From: Acanthopleura granulata
Lineage: Eukaryota > Mollusca > Polyplacophora > Chitonida > Chitonidae
Assembly: GCA_016165875.1 (NCBI GenBank)
Contig: JABBOT010000010.1
Coordinates: forward strand, 7,223,875-7,287,874
Direction: 5' to 3'
DNA length: 64,000 bases
Shown here piece by piece: positions 12,401 to 27,400 of the stretch. How positions within the stretch are numbered: the stretch's first letter is position 1; each line of letters begins with the position of its first letter. The notes beneath the pieces were generated by a model, which was given only the letters and a program-made list of their open reading frames with translations, had not been told where the DNA came from and ran no database searches. Made by a program: the position numbers and the translations under genes.

Positions 12401-15400
12401 TCCCTTAATTTACAGATTCACTGCTTTCAGAAGGGTGTGAAGAGATAAGCCTGAAAGGACTAGGTTGTCTCCCCTTTTCTTGGTAAATCTGATTATGACT
12501 GAATAAGCTACATATAAATACAACTGATTGTTTTGAAGTCCCAGATGAACAGTAGAGTTTTCTCTGACATAAGGCATTCTTGCTTTCATTTCATGTAGTG
12601 TAAATTTATATCATCCAAAATTTCAGTGGTTTCTATATGTTAAAATCTGAAATTCCTCTGATGGTTCATGTACATGTACATGTACAATGTAAGGTCACTG
12701 TACATCTATACTATACAGTTACACTAAAAGTATAAAATGACAATTAGCAGATTTAACCTGTTAATAAATTAGTGGAGAAAACTGACTTCATGAGCCATTT
12801 TAAGGGCCTTACTAATAAATATTCATTTAAAATGGTTGAAATCCATTAGTTGTTCATTTCAGTTGTTAATACAGAAGGGGTTGAACAGGCTCTATAGTTA
12901 GAGCATCAGTTGAAATGTGCCACTGGCCTAAAGGACTAGTACTTTATTTCCTCCTTTTGCCTGACTGGTCCTCACCCTGATTATGTGTTGGTTTGTAGTA
13001 CACATTTACTTATTTGATTGTTGTTTAACGCCACTGTCTACAACTCCACTCTCAAGAAATTTTGACTTCAGAGGTAGATCAGTTTTATAGATCAAAGACA
13101 TCCTGTTCACTCTGGCTGAAAAAGTATATCTACATGCGTATATTTTTTTAAACGTGAAATAGTGACAGAATCTGGGCAATCCATTGCTGAGACGGTAGCG
13201 TGCTCAGGGCAGTCCGTTGCTGAGAGGGTAGCATGCTCAGGGCAGTCTGTTGCTGAGAGGGTAGCATGCTCAGGGCAGTCCGTTGCTGAGAGGGTAGTGT
13301 GCTCAGGGCAGTCCGTTGCTGAGAGGGTAGCGTGCTCAGGACATTCCGTTGCTGAGAGAGTAGCATACTCAGGGCAGTCCGTTGCTGAGAGGGTAGTGTG
13401 CTCAGGGCAGTCCATTGCTAAGAGGGCAGCGTGCTCAGGGCAGTCCATTGCTGAGAGGGTAGCGTGCTCAGGGCAGTCCGTAGCTGAGAGGGTAGCGTGC
13501 TCAGGGCAATTAGGGGCATTTATCAATGCTGTTGCTGTGCGTTACAAGTCAGGTGAAGCTAGCTTCCTCTCAGTTGTATGTGTAAAGGTTTTTTTGTAAC
13601 CTGTAGGATACATGAAAAGGTTTGTTTTTGTGTCTTAATAAGCAGTTTACAAAAAAAAGGTGGCCAAAAAACTTCTCAACATTCTTTTTGGGGGTAAATG
13701 TGGCTTTAAATTACAGTTTCTAAAGTCCTCAGTGGTCAGTCCGAAAATTAAGTAGCCTGCAGTGGTGATGTCAGCAGTGAAGTAAAGCTGTTAAAACCAC
13801 TATGGGGGAGGGTGAAACTTAGTGAATAGGGGAAGAAGCTCGCCCTGCGATGTCATGTAGAGCATAAGCGCGTCACCTTGCCTACACTGCATATACACAT
13901 GTGGGACTATCAGCTAAATCACGAGCAGTGGTAGTGAGCAGAGAAAAACAGAAATTTAGAAAGCATTGAAGCCATATCATTCAGCATACAACCATATCGA
14001 TTTGAACCAAGAATCTACAACCGTTTAAGGGAGCAGTTTGGTGGTCACTTGAGGAAAAGTTGGTTTGCTTCGTTTTCCTTGTCCATTTCTATCTAATTGT
14101 CACATCACTTGGAAGTCTGAAGGAGCTGATGCCTGAATCCTTCCCACTCTTGCTGGAACAACCAAAATGCCACACCAAACCATTTGTGAATGGAGCAAAA
14201 TATCTAGCAATGAATTCGTTGGAGCACTTTGGGGGTTTATGCTGTGCTCCAAGAAAATTCCGAAATTGAAGTAGTATCTGAAGAAATCTGACGGAAGGTA
14301 TGCATTAAATAGAGGTGTAATTAATGGATATAAATTACACCACAAAAATGAAAATTAAAAAAAAAAAATTTTGTCATAATTTTTTTCATTTGGCTTATAA
14401 ATATAATCTTCGTTTAAGAACTTTTTTTCATGTGTCCTTTAAGGATATTTTACAACAACGACTCCAGAGTGATCTACTTTTCATACTGCCATTTTGAAAG
14501 ATTGTTGAACCTTTATGGCCCAATGAAAATTCTTGATCCCATGCTGACTTTGAACCTTGCACTGATTATAGCATTTTACAGGGAAAACCATTAACTGATA
14601 TTTGAAATGAGCAACGTGTATAGAGCTACTCTTATGTGGAAACACCTTTGTCTTAAAAGCACAATAACCCGAAGCCTCCCACCAATGTGGTCGCTGTGAG
14701 TTCAAGACCAGCTCATGCTGGCTTCCTCTCTTGCCATACGTGGGAAGGTCTGCCAGCAACCTGCAGATGGTCGTGGGTTTGCTCAGGATTCTGCCCGGTT
14801 TCCTCCCACCATAATGCTGGCTGCCATCGTAAAAGTGAAATATTCTTGAGTACGGCGCAAAACACCAATCAAATAAATAAATAAACAAATCATGCTGCCC
14901 TTTCAGACACCCCTGGCATCATTCTTTCATCATAGCCACGCTGGATGTCACATATACCTGATTTGACCTCATGTAAAGTATATTATCACGTCACATCAGG
15001 AAAAATTTACAGACAAAGCCTTGTTTTTTTTTTGTTAAGTAGTTTTTAGTTGTATTGGTTAAATGGTCTTAGGTTTGTTTGTAGGATTTCTTTTATATAA
15101 CTTTAGTGTTTCTGCGTATTTTGTATGCTGACCAGAGTGGCACTTTAAAGGGAAAGGCCACTCAAAAATATGATGATCCCCAGGTAAAAGACCAGTCTAA
15201 AAATATATTTTATCTCTTTTTTTTTCTTTTTTGTTTTAGATTTTTTTGTTCACTGAATTAAATGCAGTTAAATGTTTAGATTGTATTTACAGACTGGTGA
15301 GAGAACAATCTCTCTACTGGCAAAGTTAGTGAGTGATGTTTTGTATTTACTCGCTACATGGCTGATAAAAAGCGAGCACCGATTGGCTTCTTATAGGGTA

Positions 15401-18400
15401 TATGATTATACATACTTTCAAAACTTTTGAGCTAAGTTATGCCATGAAACTTCATATCTGTAGACACTCACCCTAAGTCTTTTAATATTGAGACACACAT
15501 GTTGGGAATGCTGAAAGCAGAAAATTACATTTCTCTTCCAGTTTTTAAGGAAAAGATAAGAATAATTAGGTGTGCTAACAATTTGAGAAAAAGAAGTTAT
15601 ATTTCTGTTACATTTACATGAATATTTGTTAAAAAGAGCAGACCTGATATCCCAAAAACTGTAAAAAATTGCACTTTTTTCAAATCACACGTTCATAGTG
15701 AAATAAAAGCATTCTTCCTTAAGTTTGAAGATGTATAATAATAACTGTATGTGTATGTACTTTTATTTTCATATTTAATATTGTCACAGGATTTACAGTA
15801 AACGATCTGAAGTTTTCCCATGACTAAGTTACACATTTTGAGAGATTTTAACAGTTCTCTTGATCTTTGAAAGGTGTTTGATGTTAAGATGGTATTCTAC
15901 TGGGAGAGTGGTGCAGCAGTCCCAGCAGCAGTCAGCTTTTGTGTGCGTGTTTGCCTGGTATATGTGTATGCAGCTTTACATGCATGTAATGGTGACCCAA
16001 ATTTACTCTGATCTGCGTCACTTTGTGAACACTTATTCACCAGAAATGTATGTGCATTTAGTTTTGTGTAGCCAGTTGAATTAGAACTATTCTGTTAAAT
16101 AATCATAGGTAGAGAATACTTGCAGAAGAATTAGGTCAAGGTCGTTTGAAGTGGGATTTCCCTGGGTCTTGTGGGTGTGATTCCGTTACTTCTGCTATCT
16201 GTGCCACCCAGCCACAATAAGGCTACGTCACAGGCTATTTTTAACTCCATCTTGCTGTTTTGCTTCTACTTGTTCCCATTTAATCATTGCACGACGACAT
16301 AAGCACTGTAAAGCTGAGTACCTGAGAGCGGCATGGTCTATAACAGATGAGTTTAAATGTTACAGTTTTCTGGACCCAATGTGTTACTGATGACTATGCC
16401 CCAAGGCTTTGGTAAGTGTTAAATGAAGGCAGTTGTATGTGGTGTGCCCTATGCCACATTCAGATTTACATGCACATGGCTCACTTGTCAGACATGTACA
16501 TACATTGTCAACATGTAGAAGCGTGTGCCTGTTCTGGAGCTATCTCTACAGCTGTGCTGTTACAGTCTGCTTGACCTCATTAAGATTCAAGAATGAGCTG
16601 GCTTATACTACATGTGTTTATAAGAGGGCGTAATGATCCAGAAACTTTACCTGGTTTACAGGTTTTAACCTTCCAGTAACAGTGTATTAGCCAGTTGCCG
16701 GTCACCTAACACTTGCTGCTTACTGCTGATTGTATAATAGTCCAAAACAGAAGTTACTTCTGTTATAAAATTTAACTTGTGATGAGAAGAGAGAATAATC
16801 AATTCTTCCATAGGAATTTGAAAGTGAGGCGATAATAGCCAAGTTCTCTTTTTCCAAGTTTCAAAGCAAGTAACCAGCTACAAATTGTTGCGGTTCATGT
16901 GCATGTACCTTGGGAAGGTTCCGGACAGAGAGGGATTAGGTCTGTACATATATTTGCGAATCCACCATATGTGATCTGTATGTCCTTAATGCAGATAATG
17001 AGACCCAAGGGTTTTTTAAATGAAAATCTTTCATCAAACTCAATTTGAAAGTGCTACAACTCAATTAAGTCACATGCCAAAGGTGTGCAAATGAGGCAAA
17101 AACTAAATTTTTTTGCTTTTTGATAGGGGCATTCAAAAACCTCTTGGTATTATTTTCTTCCAAGTTCAAACATAATAAATAGGTGAGGAAACCTGATCAT
17201 ACATGTATCTTGTGGTACAGCACTGTACCCTATTGGGTATTTTGCCACAACCTTACAAGACCTTAGTTATCCAAGATATTAAACTGTGAGTTCTACAGTG
17301 TAATTATTTGCTGGAAGAAGCAAAGTCTGCGAGTTGCATATATGTCAAAATAGATTGAATAGAATGTACATTTGTAAGCTTGCTTTATTCACTTAGTAGG
17401 AAAAAACCTGACTATGAGTCCCTGTAGCCTAAATGTAAACAGTACACCTAGTTTGCTGAAATCACTTCCTGGAAATTTTAATATGGTTCGTACAGACAAA
17501 TATGAATAATAATATGAAAGATTTTAAGTTTCCTAAATAGCGGTAATGACTACATGTATACTTTTATGGTACAGCTTTTCATTATCTTAAAATACTTTTC
17601 TGTAATCCCAGGTTTCCTTTAAGTTTTATTTGTCTACTTCATTTTGCATCAAAAATCTTCTTAGTTATATTATTCTTATACTGACACAGGTCTCCAGATG
17701 GTTTGCGTATATATGTTTATTACACCTAATTTCTCCATGCACAAAGATCAGTAAACTGCTTTGTTTATATGCATATCTGTATCCCTTGTACCTAACGGGC
17801 ATTTACGCATGTGGGATTACAACAACAAAGAAGGACATTTTGAGCTTGGCCATCATCGTATTGCAGCCGAATGAATGAAGGCATGTGATTTCTGCCACAC
17901 CATTGCAGTAGTTTCTGATGATAAAAATACTTTTCTAACCCACACAGAAATTGATTGTAGCACAGCATCTACAATGTTACAGTGTTACAGATTTTATTGT
18001 AACGTCGTGCTGCTGTCTTTAATGTGACGTCATCATGGTGAGTCGGGGAAGGGAACATGTGACGTCAGTAAAATGATGTTAAGGCCCTGCTGTCGGGTGT
18101 TTGACAGGCCCTGACTGAATTAGAAACAGGAGAGGTAGGCTTAGAGATGTGTATTTTGCCAAACACAGGGGCATTTTAATCTCTGTACGCAGAAGAATTC
18201 CATAAGGATATCAGCATGGATGTGATCATGACTTTGACAGAACATATATCTTTTACAGAAAATAATGATGAAAACGAACCCAGTGTCTGCAGTGAAAGAT
18301 TTGGATGCTTAATGTTGGTGCCTGTATGATAATGGTGGTGGAATGTGAGATACATGTATCAGTTATATATGTACATGAATATTAATTTATTGTTGCCCGT

Positions 18401-21400
18401 AAAAAACGTTGCAATAATTTAATAATAATGATAATGAACAACAAATAACTAAGTAAATAAACAATTACTTACCCAGTTATTGATGGTATATGGCGTATTT
18501 AGCCTAGTATTAGATATATATCCATTCTGTCTTGATATGAACTCAAAAGGTTAACTGAAGTTGAAGAGATGTATACATATTTGTGAATGTCCCTGTCAGG
18601 GCAGATTCAAAGCCAGACTAGACCATGATATTGTGCTATATGTAAATTAAATACACACAGGAAGAACGAGTTAGATGAGGAGAGACGCTGTAAGAAAATA
18701 TGTTACATGATATATATGTCATATTTATATGAAAACCTTGTTAACATACAGTAGTTATGTAAGCAGACTTTGCATGTGCCTTGTGCCACAGATGCAAGCC
18801 CTATATTTAGAATTAGTCTGACATAGTTTTGTTGGCATTTTAAAAGTACAGTGTAACTTGTTTCCCTGTACATCTATGTACGTCTTATTTCTTAATGGAT
18901 ATGTTCTTTATTGACATCAGTAATTTCCCCTAAGGCTTAACTTTGCTGCAGTCTACATGCTTATGTGTATATATGTAACAAACTCAGGATCCTAAGCTCT
19001 CAGGTTTCAGTACTGGTTCTGCATAAAAAGATGATAAACAGAGGATACTGCACCATAAATATTGTTCAAGTGAGAGCCGAGAACGAGAATAATATATATG
19101 GTATTCAAACTTTGTTGCGCAACATCCTGTTTATTATTTATATTTTGAAACTATCAGTATTTTGGATATTTGAACAAGCTAAGCAATGTTTTAAAGTGTA
19201 GACTTTAACCGATTTGTATACAGTTTCTCGTTGGGTGTCATATGAATGTTAAAATCAACTTCATCCTGCTCAGCTCATAATGGAATATCATGAAACAAAT
19301 TATTCTTTTTTTTTTTTATTGCCATGGCATCTGAGCGTGAAATATGAAAATATAACAATGAAAATGATAACAGTGAAGGAAATCATGTCTTTTCACTTTT
19401 CAAGTAATATAATTCAAACACTGTTCAAAGCATATATTTCCCTCCGGTACATGTACCTTTGCACCTCTTGTATGCATTTACTGCCATAAATTTCAAACGG
19501 ATAATTAAGCAGCTGTAAGTTTAGCCTAACTGGTACCCACATGTACACGAAGGTAGATATCCTGAGTACTGACTGATTAGATCACCTCCAGTTGACCTTA
19601 GTATGTCACACTGACCTTTGCTGACCACTGACTGGCCAGCCGTGACCAAACAGGATATATGTAGCAGATTGGGTATTCCATATACGTTGCTGAACATGTA
19701 TTACTCCTGACTAGTTACTGGTGCAGTGCGTTCATTACATGCACATTTCCTATGCCTGTGTTACGCCGTATCTCTAGGAAACCCCTGTGCCCTTGTGCTT
19801 GTAAGTAGCTCAATTATAAGTTCAAGGTACACAGGTTTTTCTAGCCAGTTTCTTTTTAGAGTCTCAGTTTGAACTAATCCGAATTAGTCAATAACTTTTC
19901 ATAATCAATGTTTCAAAAACTCAGTGTATTTCACGAAAACTCCACACAAAATTTTTCTCAAACTCAATTTTCAAATACTTCTTGTGGTTGCAACAACAAG
20001 AAAGTTGCTAGAAAAACCAGAGGTATTACTATAGAGCTGCTGTACATGTAGTAAGCCAGCTTTACTTCAAAAATGCTGAATACAAATTACAGAAGTGGAA
20101 GGGATTGTGAATGTGTGTGTGTCATTTTTTATAAGAAATGAGGAAGGGGAAGCAGGGTTGTTCTTAATTTTGGCCGTCATAACAGTAGTTACAAACGTGC
20201 ATCTCCTTGAACACAGTTCATGTATAGCACATATTGGTTTGCAGCTGTCATGTGCATACATTTGTACAAGGTTGCCTTGATTACATTTGCTAATATTGAC
20301 TATCAGATGTGTGATACATTTATACTTTATATTGGATTCTGTTTTCACATACTAATTTAAGGAATGAAATGTCAAATTTTAGGAATGCATATTATAACAA
20401 AAACATGCTAATACATGTAATAATAACGTGATTGACTTGGGAACTGATGAGTTGTTACTGTTGGTGTATGCTATATCTGCATAATGATTTATATTGCATG
20501 TAGTAATGTCACATGCTTGTGCTTTGTGACTTTTCCTGTTGAATTTTTACTGTTGCCAATCTGTGCTATAGGTGTACATGTGTCTGCAGCAGCTTAGCCA
20601 GCATGTTTTGTCACTGTTGACCTACCCCAGCAGTTCAGCTTACAGCAGTAACAGTATGTTTCCAGCACAGATTTGAATGCTTTTGCTATTAATTCTGAAA
20701 ACCAAGCTAAGAAAATGCTTACTGAATGTAAGCATTCCCTAAAAGTTTGACATGCGGTACAGGTGAAGGGAAGTCAGAATACATATTGGTATTGTTCTTT
20801 TCTTCCAAGCTGTAGCATGTGTATTATTTGTAACTATATGCATTAAAAGAAAAGACAACACTAGACCAAGAGTACATATGTATCGATAAAGAATCGTATT
20901 CATAGTTCAGAAAACGTCGCATTTTTACTTTTGCGATGTAAGTAAGCGTATCAGAGTTCAAAGTAAGCAACAACGCCCTCGTGGGAAAAATCAAATGGGC
21001 TGCCACGTTCTCAATTTTAACCAATCAAGGGCAAGATATTTCTACCACCCTAGAAGACATCTGTTTCCGCTGTAACGACAGCAGTACTTAGTTCACCATT
21101 TTGCCATATAGAAGTAGCTGTTATTGATTAAGAGACAATTATGATATATTTTAAAGCCATTTTTAGTGAGAAAGTGGTAGTGGAATACATCTGGGGTTAT
21201 TTCCCACAGTTACAGCCAGGATTTGTAATAATAAATGGGACCGTACGTTACACACACAGGAGTGTCCTGCCCCTAATACTCAAGAGGGTAGGGCATGGAT
21301 AATGCGACAGCGTGTGAAGTGGCATATCCTATGGCCTCGTAAGAATTCCGGTTTAAAAGATGAATTATACAGTTACCACTAAGGCAGATTCTGAAACACT

Positions 21401-24400
21401 GTAACTACCTGCCTTTGTGATAGGCACCTCTGTCCAAAGACTGTGGCATAAATAGTGACCTGCTAAACATTTCAGACATTGACCTACTATGTGTGACTGG
21501 TAGCATCATACAACACCAACAAGTACTGGAAATCGACAGATTTTTGATTTTAATTACAGAGCATAATGAAGCAGGTTGGCTGAAGGACGACACTGGTATG
21601 GTTAACACTGTAAATAAGAGCTTATGTATTGATGTTCAATCATATAAAACTGAGAAATCTTTTTATTCCTGTATTTGCAGGTGGTCATATTGACCGACGT
21701 CCTTCCTCGGAGTCTCCAGTACCAGGATCCGGAAAAGGGCGTATCAAGGGGAGATCATCCAAGGCTGGCTCACCGGCGCGTTCCTCCGGTGTCCACTGTC
21801 CTATTTGTGCCAAGAGCTTTAGTAACTCCAGTGCTTTAGCGAAGCACAAGCTCACGCACAGTGATGAGAGAAAATATGTCTGCCCAATATGTTCAAAGGC
21901 CTTCAAAAGACAAGATCACTTGTGAGTTACCATGTACATATGTTTATATGGAATACCCTAAATTCAACTGTTGCGTATGTTTGCCTTCTAAAAATGAAAG
22001 CTATAAATGTGTCTGTTTTTACACACATATCCCGCTTATGTTTGTATCAGTGTTTACTGAGCTGTCTTTATTAGGACTAACAAGGCAGGTCTTTTGATAG
22101 GGCATATGAAATGGATACACTGTTTCATGTACTCACAATATCATGTGCCCCATCGAGCTGTACTGTGCCAATAATATCAGTCCGACTAGGGTTCACATGA
22201 CACCCACGAGGAAAAGTATTCTAACCAGTACAAGTCCAGCCCATGCTGCTGTATTGTTTGGTTCCTGTTTGCCTTGAATCCACAAGTTACCCTTGTTTAA
22301 TCGACAATGGCAAACTCTCTTCCAACAGGAATTGAAAAGTCTGTATGGAGATGTCAGACCAACATCTGCCATGTTATATGCGACATCCCCATGCAACTTA
22401 AAGCTGGCTGTTTGAAAATTTCTTCCAGCAGGCCTGAATACAGAATATATTTTGTTTTTGTGCTTTTTTTTTTTTTGGCCTTCAAACGTAAGAATACTAG
22501 TCATTGGTTTGCATTGCCAGCAGTTCTTCAAACAGCAGGCACGTACTTGAGGTTTAAGCTTGAAACAGGTGCCATTTGATCCTTCCCAATGATCCCGCCC
22601 ACATATGTTAATGAGGTTGTACCGCGTCAGCTTTCACAAACACAGCGGAAACATCATGGCAGCTAATGAGATGCAGGAATGTATGATATAGTGATAGCAT
22701 CATTTGACTATTGTTTACAATTTGCAAATTGTAAAATTGGTCTCCAATAAAACTGGGTAGTGTCAAAGGGAACCTCAAAAGTATGAGGTACAGCATGAGA
22801 TAATTTACTCTGCACATTATACAGAATGGGTCATTTTTCACCTGTGTTTGTCTAACCTCAGACATGCTGATGTCCCGGCATTAGGGTGTGGCTAATCCTA
22901 ACCAGTTGATACATGTAGCTGTGATGTGATAAAAGAGGCAGTGCTTGTGAAGGATCAGTGTGAGGCCTGGGCGTAAAATTTTGATTGACTGGATTTTAGT
23001 TAGAAGAGGGTTAGTTGGTGCTTGTTTTAAACTTAGATAACTTGTGGATTCAGAGAATTACAGATATTAGGATGGACTTGAGTTGTAAAGGTTGCTATTA
23101 TTTCCTGCCAGGATTTCATAAATATCATACATGTAAATGTAGTGTGTAGCTTGATGAGCTAAGAATTTGGAAAGAACAACTTGATGAGCTGAGAATCTGG
23201 AAAGAACTACTGTGCTCACATTGTCAGTACCAAAACCATTTGTGCACAAAATACATGCATGTCTCCTGTCGTAATTTTATTATTCAAAGAGAGCAATTAT
23301 GTGTCATGTGTAGCTTTGTGAAGAGCTTGGTTTGCCCATTGTTTTGTTCATGTCTGATTTCAGAAATGGTCATATGATGACACACCGGGATAAGAAACCA
23401 TTTGAGTGTACGATGAAAGGCTGTGAAAAAAGTTACTGCGATGCTCGGTCCCTGCGGCGACACATGGAGAACCACCATAATCAGCAGAGTCCCGAGCCCC
23501 TCCAGTCCGCTCAGGCGCTACCCTCTCAGCTGGTGGCAGCGGTGGGACAGAGCACCGTGCCAAACCCAGCAGCTTTAACTAACAACATGGCTGTGTCTGC
23601 GAGCATTGAGTTGCAGGCGGCGGCGGCCAGCACTCTGACGTCTGAGGGCACGACCACTACTGTGTATGCAGACTCGGGTGGTGGGGCAGAGGGAGGTACT
23701 GGTGGTAGTGGCGGCCGGATACACTTCACCCCTAGTCACCCACCCTACAGTCCTAGTCCTGCCAGCACCCCTCACCAAAGCCCAGGCTATGCCAACACGC
23801 AACCCCATTACTTCCAGTTTGAAACTCAACAACAGCAGCAGCAGCAGCAACAACAACAACAGCAACAACAAGTGGCCCCTCCCCCTCCCCCTCCACCGCC
23901 ACCCCCTCCTCCTCCCCCACCACAACCACAGACTCATTTTCAAACCACTAGTAGTAACCAGGTGTGGCATCAAGAGGGTGGGGTGATATTTGTCAGCCAG
24001 GGACCTCCCAATGCTCAAAACTCTCACAGCCCAAGGAGTGGGGAGCAGTCCCCGGGCTACCTCCAACAGATTAGCCCTATCAGCCCTGCCCCCACCAGCC
24101 CTATGCACCCACCCCAGTCCAGGGCGCCATGGAACCAGCTGGGATACAGCCAGCCTCCCACCTCAGCAGACATGATGCTGAAACAGGGGTAAGAGGCTCC
24201 CACTGGCTATCCTCCTCTTTAAATGTATATGTGTCCATAGCATTGGCATGTGAGAATTTTTTGGTCTAATTCTTGTCAGTATTTATTACTTTTCATTTAT
24301 CGTGTAAAGTACACCAGGGGAGTTCAGTTTCGTTAGAATGATTTTGTTACCCATATTAATTAAATGTCTTCATATTCAGGTAGTCTGTTATTCTGATACC

Positions 24401-27400
24401 TGTTTTCATGGATGGTATTGTTATATGGCGAGCAGGATTTTCCAGGATGGCTGGCGGTTTATCGGTGTTTGTCTTCATACCGCCTGGTTGTGGATGGCTA
24501 AGTTCTTAAAATCTCTTGACTTAAAATTATTCTGTAACCATTTGCTTCCTTAGTGATGTCTGAAAAAAAACGCTAAACGTGTTTGTTGTAATTTATTGAA
24601 TACATTGAGGTGAATTATGTTAAATTGTACAGCTAAGCAATAAGTATCAAAGCCAAAACGTTTCACAGGCGATCGACTGCATTATACACGGTCCAGTTTT
24701 TGTTATCTAGCTGAACCTTCCCAACAGACGTTTTTGGGGGTTTGAAAAATAAACTGGGTCATTTTGTAGCCAACAAGGATGGTGTCTTGGCTTCCACTCA
24801 TTGTCCTTGGTAGTGTTTGACTTATTTAGTTAAAACCAAACCAGGGGCTGAAACAAAGTTAATCTGTGTGATAGTGACATAAATTATAGACCCGCGACTG
24901 TTTTTCAAAACAAGATGCAAGGCACTGTCATGAAACATATCCACAGTAGCAGACTTTCCATTAGTGGATGTTGATATAGTGAGAAAATTTTAAGTTTATG
25001 AAATTGTAATGTAAATGGGAAGTACGTTTGTATTTGTACATAAGGAATACGGTTTACTTCTTGGACACGGTGTCATTGTCAGCTTGCACATTTTCCATTT
25101 TAGGTAATTGACCCCTGCAGAAACATTAACGGTGTCCTTGTGCACATATTTTATGCACAGTCCCTGTCGTGCCATTTTGGGACATACATGTAGTGTATGC
25201 AGTCATATATATACATGAACAGGTGTGTTAGTGGACTGTGTAAAGGGTAGGATGTTAAGAATCACTAATACCACGGCTTCTACTTCTATTTACTTCTGTT
25301 TGATCATTTGGTTTTATTGTCCTTTAACCTGCTTTTGGAATTTAGAAAAAAGTAAATCCACCCTTTCCCTGTAACACTATTATGATCCAGGCCCTGATTT
25401 TGGTTAACATTTCTGCTTAACTCCAGGAATTTGCTGCCCAGCTTCACGATGAATCATAAGCCGAGAAAACGGCGCAAAAACCCGGACCAAGGCTCCAATG
25501 GGTATTTAAGCTATGTCTGCCCATGCTGCCTGCTCATTGTTTGACACTTGCCACCGTTGCGGGCATATTCAGCTTTTTCTGCATAATGCTACTGCTCTTG
25601 ATATCATGATATGCACTTGAAAACTGACAAGCATTGGTGTACATCTAGAGTGCATATGATATGTTTACCATGCTATTGGTTGATGAATGTGTCCTTGTGT
25701 TGACACTAGGAGCCCGCTTATCTCTTTGCTTACTAAATTTGTCCTTATACAGTTAGATGTAAACCACTGACAACACATTATCTGGTTCACCTGTCAACAC
25801 CATTTGTGTTTATAATATGTACATGTATTGCTTGAATATATATTTCAGGAAATAGAATGTTGCATGGCAATTGAGAAAGTCACCCATACAACTTCATCAT
25901 TACTATTCAGTAGTTTCCCCACTTCTTTGCTGGAATACTGTGTATTTAAAGAGTGTAGCATGCCTTTCTTGTGGGAAAATGCTTTGACTTGTAACCATTT
26001 TGAAACAAACTTGATACCAGAATGCACTATATATTTAATACAGGTGCATGGAATTTTGAATTTTGAATTTTACAAGCATGATTGCTTTTCTTTATCATCA
26101 GTCACAGTTATAAGTATGAAATCAGGAAGACATGGTTTACTAGTATAATAAAGATATTTTCTCAACATATTAGCAAATTACATGAAAATAATGTACATCT
26201 AGATGTAGATCCACAGGAGTGCTTGCGTTTTCCCTTTTCATTTCATACACTCAAAATAGGTTAGAACTGTGGGTGACTGAACTTTTAATTAGGTCCATGT
26301 ACCAATACCCTGTGGGACCATAGGTTTAGACACTGTCCGTCTGTTGTACTGTCCGTTCATCCATCTGTCATGAAGCAGTTCTTCTGATTTCTCCAGAAAC
26401 TTGGCACATGACTTGACCATGACAGGTTACAGATCAGGCTCAAGTTTAGTGAGCTTTTTTTTTCTGTTTTGAGTGAAAGTATGTCCTATGTTGACCTGCT
26501 TTGATCTTTTGACAAAACTCCCTATTTTATCATAAATCCCATATGGTACAATTTCCTTGTTCTCATAATAGTTGGTAATTGTGTTGTTGATGATGATGTC
26601 TAAGTTTTGTGCTGTTCGTACATTTTTAGCAGATGTTTTTAATGAGTATATGTATAGTTAATCTAAAGCTGCCTATGGTTTGCATACTTGTATGCATACT
26701 ACATGTAACACTACATCATGTGCTACTAGTTTCACAGCTCATGTTCATGTTGCTGTTTTTCTGACAGCTCAGACTAGTAGAGGTTTCAGAATGGATGTTT
26801 ATTTTATTGGTTTGAATGAACAAGGCTGACTTCAGAGGTAAAGAACAGAGAGCTAATTCCTGTAGCCCTCTTTGCACATGCATTCACATAAAATATATAT
26901 ACATACATTCTATACGTACATTGTGTGTTTTTCTTAAAATATCTGTCTGAATTATTTTTTATGTTTGATATTTGGTTGGTTTATGTTTTCAGCATGTTTG
27001 AGTTTTACACATATCTTTATAGTTCTTAGCACTGCATTTTGTGTTTAGCATGTTTTGTTTCTTTAATAATAATACATTCTTTTTATCATTTCATTTGTGT
27101 TAATGTTGCCAAGAAATTTCAGTTCTGACCTATTTCAGTATGGACAGATATAAACACATTCTGTTCATAATGTTCAAGAGTATTTTTAATGAAATAGCCC
27201 AAATTTCTGATATTGATCATTTGGACATAGACATCTGGTCAGATTTAAATTTCATTGTATGTTGAATGTTCATAACGTCAACATGCATTTGTCCCACTTG
27301 ATCGAGGAAAATAAGCAAAAAGATTGCGAAAATGTTGTCAAATGTACCTTGATATGATAATGCCTTACTGACACCCCATTGATATACTACATTTTGTTGT

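Larger units (their letters stand above)
9436..21680 (+). other. 12.2-kb intron 2, repeats but no further exon seen
   Basis: The flanking coding exons join in frame without any exon between them. Contents: the 22-bp array (10082-10314), the 33-bp SINE-head array (13174-13590), SINE copies, repeat R1 copy 2 and two CRE palindromes near 18.0 kb. The rest is AT-rich unique-looking DNA with no coding signal I can defend. Confidence 0.7.

Noticed and set aside
13162..13599. 145-codon plus-strand and 139-codon minus-strand frames
   Set aside because: Both are by-products of a 33-bp tandem repeat with a stop-free unit; no start context or splice support.
23575..24108. 177-codon minus-strand frame
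   Set aside because: Shadow of the poly-Q/poly-P exon 4 read on the other strand.
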